Shown: one piece after another, positions 45,334-54,600 of the stretch
Position numbering within the stretch: position 1 is the first letter of the stretch
How the letters are laid out: each line of letters opens with the position of its first letter
Source of the DNA: Paraphysomonas bandaiensis
Taxonomy: Eukaryota > Chrysophyceae
Assembly: GCA_965644295.1 (NCBI GenBank)
Contig: CBFFRP010000527.1
Span: 1 to 64,000 of the forward strand
Direction of reading: 5' to 3'
DNA length: 64,000 bases
Notes under the pieces: model-generated
What the model saw: the letters and a program-made list of their open reading frames with translations, nothing else
Databases searched by the model: none
What the model was told of the DNA's origin: nothing
Translations under genes and position numbers: made by a program

Positions 45334-47457
45334 ATGGATAATAGTTCAAGTAATAGTATTAATGAGAATGATAGTGACTGTGATGAAATATCTGATACAG
45401 TAATTCGATCATCTAAATGGACTCGTCCATCTACATGTGCTGAACTGCAGATGATAACTGATGAAGACGCAGATCTACATGGTTTAAGTGATATTAAGGC
45501 TCTCACTCAACTAGAAACAGAGTCCTTATCATCCCCATCATATGAAACATTATCAGTAAATAGTCAGAAGTGTGAAAAGATACTTAAGAGACTGTTATGT
45601 ACTATACGAGAGCTGCTACAGACGGAGCTCACATATGTGAATGACTTACAGTGTATCACCACTTTATTGCATGATTACTCTTTTGGAGTATATGAAAGTG
45701 TACGAAATTTTGTGTCTTCAAGTTCGTTTTCTGCGTTTCAAGTGGCAATCGAGTGTGCAACGGCCATTGGTTTTGAATTCCTTCGCGATCTGGAGGATGA
45801 GTTAACCCAAATTGGTACGATCGAATCTTCTCCATCTGAGAACTTCTTACCCTTGATACTCATGGTCGAAGCAATATCTAAATTGTTTATTCGACACGCC
45901 CCACTGCTTACTCAATATCGCCATATAATTCGTTATCACAACCCCATTATTACACTGTATTCTTCATTATATGAAAACCCAGATTTCAAGAGTTATGTGG
46001 GGAGTCTTGAAGATTCTCGGGGACACTCTTTTTTGTCATTGTCAATTAAACCTGTTCAGCGGTTACCGCGTTATATTCTATTTACCAAAGAAATAATTAA
46101 TACTCTTAATTCGTTATCTGAATCCGACGTCCATGTGGAGCATAATCCCATTATTCTACGAGCCCTAAAGAGCATGAAAAATGCGAACACCAGCCTTTCA
46201 GATTGTGCTGTTGGGTGTAATAATGCCATGCGGAAGTACGAAGACCTTAGCAAGCTTCATATTATTGATGCTGCTCTGAAGAGAGGTGACGGGCAGAAGT
46301 TTTCTGTAGTTCATCCGAATCGTGAGTGCGTAACGGAAGGGGTTCTGCGAAGGCACCACAAGCGTTCGGGTATGAAGGCGCACAACGCGTATTTGTTCTC
46401 AGATTGTTTATTGATAGCTTCGAGTATTGGGAAAAGTTTAATTTTAGATATTGTTATACCTTTGGGTATGAACTGTGGCACTCAGTGCATGCCTATGTGC
46501 ACCTGGATACAATCTGCCAGCGATGCTAAAGAGAGTTCATGTGGCATAGTTATTTTAGGGAAGAAGCCATATTATTTTATGGCTAATCACGAGGAGGCGA
46601 AAAATATATGGATCAGAGGAATCCAATCTGTGTTATATCGTAACGAAGCGAATTTTGACGTCATACAGGCCCATCAATGTGTAAAAATTACGAACACGCT
46701 AGTAACTTTATGCAAAATTCACGAATGTGATTTAGTAGCCAATAAAGTGGACAAATCGAAAACAAGAAGTGCCATTTATTTACAAGCCAATTGGTGGAAG
46801 TTGCTCCATATATTAGAACATGCTGAATCGTCATGTCCCAAAGAGTTATCAGCATCAGTGTCACGTATCCGTAATGATGTTGTCAAGCTGCTGGATATCG
46901 TACATGAACGTGTGGAAAAATGTTTTCAAATGAAGAATAACTGCTCTTTGATGTCCTTATTTGATTCTGGTCCTATAGGCAGCTACCCTATTGCTTGTGG
47001 GTATATGTATGATGTACCGAAGAAAAATACAACGTTATCTTCTCCGACTGAGCTGGTGCGTCCGACAATTTTGAAAGTGTTCTTATTTTCTGATGTTTTA
47101 CTCGTTGGCACTGTTAATGGTCAATATGGAAAAGATTGTAGATACTACTTTCATATTCCAGTTCAAGATATAGCGGTCCGAAGCATGACAAACGACCCCG
47201 ACGGGTTGGGTATTTTATTGGTTGACACTGGGGTAGTAAATTCTAGAAGTCTTGTATCATCGTTGTGGAATAACGAAATTCGGGAACGAGTGATTTTGGC
47301 ATCAAGCGTTTCCCAAAAGTTCTATTGGATTTCACTGTTGACAGAAACGATTCGTGCACGTATTTCGTCTAAAACTGATATCGACATGACAAATGTGCAT
47401 GAAGTCACAGGGGGGCACGACGATACTTGGAAATATAGCAGCACTATTCCGAATTAA
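45334..47457 (+). CDS. RhoGEF (DH-PH) protein, 707 residues, single exon
   Basis: Guanine-nucleotide exchange factor for Rho/Rac-type GTPases. The DH domain runs about residues 85-300: first helix TIRELLQTELTYVNDLQ (conserved region 1), FLPLILMVEAISKLFIRHAP, and the diagnostic conserved region 3 LSIKPVQRLPRYILFTKEII. A PH domain follows (about 325-430), with TEGVLRRHHKRSG and AYLFSDCLLIAS. A second PH-like stretch is near the C-terminus (about 555-690; LKVFLFSDVLLVGTVNGQ). The first 70 residues are acidic and Ser-rich. DH-PH-(linker)-PH resembles FGD-type architecture, but no FYVE finger is visible. The gene lacks introns. Confidence 0.88.
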   Translation: MDNSSSNSINENDSDCDEISDTVIRSSKWTRPSTCAELQMITDEDADLHGLSDIKALTQLETESLSSPSYETLSVNSQKCEKILKRLLCTIRELLQTELTYVNDLQCITTLLHDYSFGVYESVRNFVSSSSFSAFQVAIECATAIGFEFLRDLEDELTQIGTIESSPSENFLPLILMVEAISKLFIRHAPLLTQYRHIIRYHNPIITLYSSLYENPDFKSYVGSLEDSRGHSFLSLSIKPVQRLPRYILFTKEIINTLNSLSESDVHVEHNPIILRALKSMKNANTSLSDCAVGCNNAMRKYEDLSKLHIIDAALKRGDGQKFSVVHPNRECVTEGVLRRHHKRSGMKAHNAYLFSDCLLIASSIGKSLILDIVIPLGMNCGTQCMPMCTWIQSASDAKESSCGIVILGKKPYYFMANHEEAKNIWIRGIQSVLYRNEANFDVIQAHQCVKITNTLVTLCKIHECDLVANKVDKSKTRSAIYLQANWWKLLHILEHAESSCPKELSASVSRIRNDVVKLLDIVHERVEKCFQMKNNCSLMSLFDSGPIGSYPIACGYMYDVPKKNTTLSSPTELVRPTILKVFLFSDVLLVGTVNGQYGKDCRYYFHIPVQDIAVRSMTNDPDGLGILLVDTGVVNSRSLVSSLWNNEIRERVILASSVSQKFYWISLLTETIRARISSKTDIDMTNVHEVTGGHDDTWKYSSTIPN

Positions 47458-49747
47458 TCTGTGGTTAATATGGGCGACACTTATTAGAGTTCAATCCAAC
47501 TCTCTACTTATTAAGTATTTTACTTATATAGAAAAATTAATTGATAACTAATTTTATCGAATTCTGATTCCAATGTTGATAAAGGAGAGTTGGAATCATA
47601 GCGGGTAAAACCCTGTAGTTAACGGTATTGATTGAAGATACTGTGGAAGGTTAACATCTTGCGATCGAATAACATGGAGTACATTTCGGCTCATTCAATT
47701 CACTATATAATACCATTAATTTACACCTGTAGTCTATAATGTTGAAAGCTCGTCACTATATACATCATGAGATTGACTTCATCGAATAACAGATGTTTCG
47801 AACGTTTCAAGACTTGGATTTAAAAATAATAAATTAAATAATTATTACTAAATGTTGCTAATTAAATGGCTGGCTTAATAGGTAGCATCTTAAGATGTAC
47901 AGCTACTGATCATAGGTACGAATACAGTATCTGTTAGCGTAGAAGAACTTGGATGTATGTACACTGCTACAGTCACTTTATCATTATTAATCATAATTTT
48001 TTGACAGTAAAGAGGCGGTATACACTTTAACCTCAGCACACAAAAAAACGTCAAACGTCACTGACAAATATCAAACTGAGCTCTACCACAACCGTCGTCG
48101 TGATACACAGCATAACCTGATTGCAGATACCCAACGGCTTTGAAATATTCAAGTGTAGTGTAGTGCGAAGGACGTGTGTGCAATAATAAACTCATACAGG
48201 GAACAGAGGTGAGTGTATGCAAGAATTATATGTGGTCAAGAGGTATACAGTATGAAATGTTTACTCCTTTGCGTTGGTGTGCTCTTGATGTTGATGTCTT
48301 GAAGTCTATAGCATGACCAATCCTGGTCAAATGACTACTACTAACCCAACTTTTAAGAGCATAAAACTATTATCAAGTGTTTGCTATGTGTATGGAAAAG
48401 GATTAGAATAGTTTAGAAGATTTTTCTTACTTAATTCTAATTTTAGAATTCGTAATAATATACAATAAAATATTAAGTTGAAATATTGAAAACACACACC
48501 GTAAATGCGATTAATATCCCAACAAGCAAGAAGTAAATCAGGTCAGGAGGGGATGCTTCTGTCTCATTTTAGTTAACGTCGTCTGTTAACTTTGGCAATC
48601 AGATGGAGAAGAACAGCTTGATCCGGATGATGTTCGAGTACAATTTCAAGATTTAATTTGTTAGTACCTGAGATAATATATAGTATACCACCTGGGTGCT
48701 GATACGGATACTGTTCAACAGTGCAGATGGTACGGAAAAAGAACTGAACCGTGTGAAAAAGCACAGGTGCAACAAATCATGTATCTGCTGATAAAGGTGA
48801 ATTAAATTATGAAGAGTAAATGATGATGAGGAAGACGAGGTCTCTCTTTTCCTTATAAAAAACAACCGAATGCGCAAGAAAGCACGCACCGAACTGCCAA
48901 TATGATATCGTTGTGTGAATTATCTGTATAGCACTATACTAATATGTGCTGTGAAAGTTAAGATTGTTATGATAACACCTAGACACCAGATTGTTTTGTG
49001 CTAATCGACCGCTTTGGGATGGAATTATTGTAGTTCATAAAGTTATTTGGAAAATCAATATAATAGAAGGTAATATATGCCAATAATTGAATGTTTGGTA
49101 AAAAATCGTAATTATTATTGTTGGATAACTATTACCAATTAATTGCTAAAGTTAATTTTTACACAATCCTGGTAGCTACATTTTACAGAACAATAAGCTG
49201 GTAAGGCACATTGATATATTACCGGTTCTCTATTGCCCTAATGGACGTCTTCACTCCTTCTATGATTATGATGCTCGACGCTTATGAGATGAAGAAAGAA
49301 TCTCAACTTGCATTGACTGCGAAGATAATGTTCCATGTGTTGCATGTGTAATTTTGTACGATGCCTGCAATCATAAATTTATGATTTGAAAATGTTGTCG
49401 TGGTTGTGTGAAAAATATAGCGACTTACAATTTAGTATACAATCATAATATATGTATGAATTTGAATTTCTAGTGGAGAATTTTTTATAACGTGGTCAAA
49501 TACTGCCAATACTGGGAAATCATACTGCTGTGCCGTATAAAGCTCAGATCATTACGTTGAGTGTTGAGTGTACACATAACGTATAATGATGACTTGCAAA
49601 CACTGCAACTGCATCCGCACATTTCGGGTAGTTCCATTCTACGGTTACTGTATGAAAGACAACATAATCTCTATAAGAATTGTACAGGCAATCTGTTTGG
49701 TTGGAATTAGATATTAATAAGGCCATCTGTTGGACATCTACTAACTA
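47458..49747. other. 2.3-kb intergenic region with weak coding fragments
   Basis: No complete gene assigned. Minus strand 48764-48573 encodes a peptide with YQHPGGILYIIS and EHHPDQA whose HPGG-to-His spacing recalls a cytochrome b5 haem fold. A 45-codon minus frame lies at 48195-48058. Plus strand near 48991-49050 reads ANRPLWDGIIVVHK, similar to a peptide at 62110. These may be decayed genes or exons of genes I cannot assemble. Confidence 0.4.
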
Positions 49748-51076
49748 TTATTTAGCTACTTTTTTCTTCTTTGGTTTCTTCGTTGGATTAAAAGCATAGG
49801 TGTTCGGAGGTGGTGAGGTGGGTGCTGCCGCTTTCGAAACAGTCTTCTTTGTGCCATCCGCCTGTATAACTTCGACGGGAGATTCTTTTTGCGTAATTAC
49901 CTGTACATATGTTAGGCGAACTGTAGGTCCAATCATCAATGCGACATCAAGTTTAAAGTACCTGGATTATATTTGTGATCGGGTTCGTTTTAAACAGAGG
50001 CAATGGCACGGTCTTAGGTGGTTTCCGAATATCGAGCATCTTTGATAGCGTCTCAGTGCGCAGGACGAGCGACTGTGTTACCGTCAAGGCATTGTTTGCT
50101 ATCCAGTAGATGAGTAAACCCTGATGCATATGTGGTTAGGGGGATTGACGGGGCATGAAAAACTCAACATAGAATGAAGGGAACACGTAGGATAGTCAAT
50201 AATGGGTCATAAATCACATGACCCCAATACAGTGTACTCAAGTGGGTATTCACAGATGTAACTCACCGAAGAGAATTGGCTCGATATGGGGATCATAGCA
50301 AGGGAGAGTGCTCGCATACCCATCACAAATCTCGGGTCTGATGGTCTCATGCCATCCGCATTGAGCTCGAACATTAGAAACATAGATACAGCACTTGCAG
50401 TAGGTAGCACATAGTAAGGGTCGGCTGCACTAAGATCAGTTAACCACAGTGGTCCCCCCGTGCAGTAGTCCGGACAATACTCACCCATTTTACGTAGCCC
50501 CATAAAAAATGCGATCATAGGAGGAATCTGTATTAAACCTGCCACAATCGACAGCATCGGACTAAAGTTGTGTTTCTTATATAATGCCTTGCTTTCACGT
50601 GCATAAAAAGTGTTATCTTTTATGCTAGTCATGTCTAACTTCGACTTCATTTTTTCTAGTTGGGGTGTTACTTCCACTCGGCGTGATCCCTGCTGCAGAG
50701 CGACCACACCAAAAGGCAACAAAGCGAATCTAAATGCAACTGTAGACAAGATAATCGCTTGCCAATACGGTACATCGCATGCAACATGAATATTATCAAT
50801 CAGCATAACGGCCAAATCTGATGGATTATATATACTCAAATCAGACACAGACAATACACTATCCGACACAGAGACATCACCAGCAGCAGGCACTGCTTCA
50901 TCAATTGAACCCTTTGAATTAGATAGAGTGTCTGTTGGTAATGAATCTTTATCAGTATTGAAACATGGAGGAGTGGATGATATGCATCGAGCTGTAGGGG
51001 CTATCAGGGAGGGTCGAAGAGAGCTTCTTGATAGGATTTTACCCAGAGGTTTTGTCCTTAAAAGTAAGGAGTTCAT
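49748..51076 (-). CDS. OXA1: Mitochondrial inner-membrane insertase OXA1
   Basis: YidC/Oxa1/Alb3 family insertase, which places mitochondrially made and some imported proteins into the inner membrane. Three exons: 51076-50267, 50120-49962, 49900-49748; 373 residues. The N-terminus is rich in Arg/Ser/Leu without acids (MNSLLLRTKPLGKILSRSSL), a clear presequence. Five membrane segments: around VPYWQAIILSTVAFRFALLP, LSIVAGLIQIPPMIAFFMGL, YYVLPTASAVSMFLMFEL, ALSLAMIPISSQF, and LLIYWIANNALTVTQSLVL. GSRRVEVTPQLEKMKSKLD is the matrix loop. The lysine-rich tail (KKPKKKKVAK) fits the ribosome-binding C-terminus of OXA1. The distribution matches OXA1 rather than COX18, which usually lacks the basic tail. 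Confidence 0.92.
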
Positions 51077-51651
51077 GTTTTATTTTAACCGTGTAATGTG
51101 TGGTTTAGTTATATATGTTGGTAAGAGTGAGTGAGAGGGAATGTTTATGGTTACCAATACCCATACATACATATATGCATACACGGTACATGCGTACATA
51201 TATATGCATCGCTGGGAAGTGTGGTATGTGTATTACCACAGTATACTTCTAGACTACTTTCCATCGTCCTGTATGTATGTATGTATGTATGTATGTATGT
51301 ATGTATGTATGTATGTACGTAGGTCGGTAGGTATGTATGTATGTATGTATGTATGTATGTATGTATGTATGTATGTATGTATGTAGTATGTAGAGCAGTA
51401 CATACAGCAGTATGTATGCAGGTAGAAAGGTACAGGTACGAAGGTAGGTAGGTACAGGTAGAAGGTACGTATGTATGTATGTATGTATGTACGTATAGGT
51501 ATGTAGATTCTGTAGATACGTATGTATGTGGTGTACATGATATGTGTGTGTGTACATAATCGGATAGAGAGATCCTCATTCTCACTGGTGTTGCAGGTCA
51601 GGAGGTGGGAGGAGTTTCCTCCCTGTTCAGTCTTAATTTCTTTCATCTGAT
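51077..51651. other. divergent intergenic region with (GTAT)n tracts
   Basis: Lies between OXA1 (-) and the RING-ARM gene (+). GTAT/ATGT tandem tracts occupy 51272-51318, 51331-51390 and 51467-51491, with GGTA-rich degenerate sequence between. Open frames here are repeat artefacts. Confidence 0.8.
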
Positions 51652-54600
51652 ATGGAGTGTCCGATTTGTCGTTATGATTTCACTGATGCGGGAGAGCATG
51701 ACCCTCGAAGCTTACCCTGTGGACACACTCTATGCGTCACATGCTTACGTCAATTGAGAGCATCTACATGTCCGACATGCTGCACACGTTTTCCAAGTGA
51801 TATTAATAAAATTCCAAGAAATTTCACTGTGATTGACTTTTGTCGTCTTTTGCCTTCCTCATCCAATCAGAAGCGTCCATTTTGTGATACAGAAGACTTC
51901 GAACAAATTAATATAAACATAATAAAAAAAGACGAAGTGTTAAGACGCATGAGTTCGATCAGACGTGAGTCGCAAGCCATCAAAGAAGAGATCAGAGACA
52001 CACTGGAACACGTCAATGAGTTACAGTCGAATTGTTCGCGTTTAGATTCTGAGTATGAGACTCTCTGTAGTGAAAAGGAACAAATTCAGTCTCTAATTTT
52101 ACAGTTACAGAGTCGAACTCTTGTAAATAACATGCAGCAGCATGCTCTTCCAGCCCCCCCATTAACAGGAGAAGGAACAAGTGTTTCCTCAGGATATAGT
52201 CATGAGAGAACAAGTGAATATGATGAGATTATTCGGTTGATTGCATTGTTACGTGAGGGCAGTGCAGAGGATAAGATTGAGGCGGCAAGGGCGCTTTTGA
52301 ATCTCACTGTTTACGCCGATAACAGTGTCAGCATTGCTCGCGAGGGCGGTATATCTGCTTTGATAACATTGTTACGTGAGGGCTGTGCAGTGGGTAAGCG
52401 TCTGGCGGCAGGGGCACTTTGGGGCCTTGCTCGAAACGCCGATAACAGTGTCAGCATTGCTCACGAAGGTGGTATAGCTGCATTGATTGCATTATTACGT
52501 GGGGGCTGTGCAGAGGGCAAGGGTCAGGCAGCAGGAGCGCTTCGTGTCCTTGCTCGAAACGCCGATTACTGTGTTAGCATTGCTTCTGAGGGCGGTATAG
52601 CTGCATTGATTGCGTTGTTACGTGAGGGCAGTGTAGACGGTAAGCGATCGGCGGTAGGGGCGCTTTGGGGCCTTGCTCGAAACGCCGATAACAGTGTCAG
52701 CATTGCTTCTGAGGGCGGTATAGCTGTATTGATTGCATTGTTGCGTGAGGGCAGTCCAATGGGAAAGGTTGAGGCGGCAGGGGCGCTTCGTGTCCTTGCT
52801 ACAAACGCTGATAACAATGTCAGCATTGCTCATGAGGGCGGCATAGCTGCATTGATTGCATTGTTACGTGAGGGCAATGCAGAGGGTAAGCGATTGGCGG
52901 CAGGAGCGCTTTGGGGCCTTGCTCGGAATGCCGATAACAGAGTCAGCATTGCTCGCGAAGGCGGTATAGCTGTATTGATTGCATTGTTACGTAGGGGCTG
53001 TGTAGAGGGTAAATTTCAGGCGGCAGGGGCACTTTGGGACATTGCTGCAGACACCAATAACAGTGGCAGCATTGCTCGTGAGGGCGGTATAACTGCATTG
53101 ATTGCCTTCTTGCGTGAGGGCTGTGCAAAAGGTAAACGTCAGGCTGCAGGGGCGCTAGGTATCCTTGCTACAAATGCTGACAACAGAGTCAACATTGCTC
53201 GCGAGGGCGGTGTAGCTGCATTGATTACATTGTTGCGTGAGGGCAATGCAGAGGGTAAGCGTCTGGCAGCAGAGGCGTTAAGGAACCTCGCTGAAAACGA
53301 TGACAACAATATATGTATTGCTTGTGAGGGCGGTATACCTCCTTTGATTGCATTGTTGTGTGAGGGCAGTACAGAGGGCAAGTCTACGGCAGCTGCGGCG
53401 CTCGGTATCCTTGCTGCAAACGCCAACAACAGTATCAACATTGCTCGCGAGGGTGGTGTAGCTGCATTGATTGCATTGTTATGCGAGGGCAATGCAGAGG
53501 GCAAACATGTTGCAGCCGCGGCGCTTGGTTCCCTTGCTGCTAACGCTGAGAACAGTGTCTGCATTGCTTGTGAGGGCGGTATACCTCCTTTGATTGCATT
53601 GTTGTGTGAGGGCAATGCAGAGGGTAAGTGTCTGGCAGCAGAAACGTTAAGGACCCTCGCTATAAACGCCGATAACAGTGTCAGCATTGCTTCTGAGGGC
53701 GGTATTCCTCCATTGATTGCATTGTTGCGCGCGGGCTGTGCAGAGGGTAAACGTCAGGCTGCAGGAGCGCTCAGGAACCTCTCTCTAAATGCTGTTAACA
53801 GTGTCAACATTGCTCGCGAGGGCGGTGTAGCTGCATTGATTACATTGTTGCGTGAGGGCAATGCAGAGGGTAAGCGTCTGGCAGCAGGGGCGTTAAGGAA
53901 CCTCGCTGAAAACGCAGATAACAAAATCAGCATTGCTTGTGAGGGTGGTATACCTCCTTTGATTGCATTGTTGCGTGAGGGCTGTGCAGAGGGTAAACGT
54001 CAGGCTGCAGGGGCGCTAAGGACTCTCTCTCTAAATGCTGTTAACAGTGTCAACATTGCTCGCGAGGGCGGTGTAGCTGCATTGATTACATTGTTGCGTG
54101 AGGGCAATGCAGAGGGTAAGCGTCTGGCAGCAGAAACGTTAAGGAACCTCGCTGAAAACGATGACAACAATATATGTATTGCTTCTGAGGGCGGTATACC
54201 ACTTCTGATTACATTGTCGCGTGCGGGCTGTGCAGAGGGTAAACGTCAGGCTGCAGGAGCGCTAAGGACCCTCTCTCTAAATGCTGTTAACAGTGTCAAC
54301 ATTGCTCGCGAGGGCGGTGTAGCTGCATTGATTACATTGTTGCGTGAGGGCAATGCAGAGGGTAAGCGTGTGGCAGCAGAAGCGTTAAGGAACCTCGCTG
54401 AAAACGATGACAATAATATATGTATTGCTTGTGAGGGCGGTATACCACTTCTGATTACATTGTTGCGTACGGGCTGTGCAGAGGGTAAACGTCAGGCTGC
54501 AGGGGCGTTAAGGAACCTCGCTGGAAACGATGGCAACAATATATGTATTGCTTCTGAGGGTGGTATACCTCCTTTGATTACATTGTTGCGTGAGGGCAAT

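Noticed and set aside
51131-51646. Frames across the GTAT tracts upstream of the RING-ARM gene
   Set aside because: Microsatellite artefacts with no conserved sequence.
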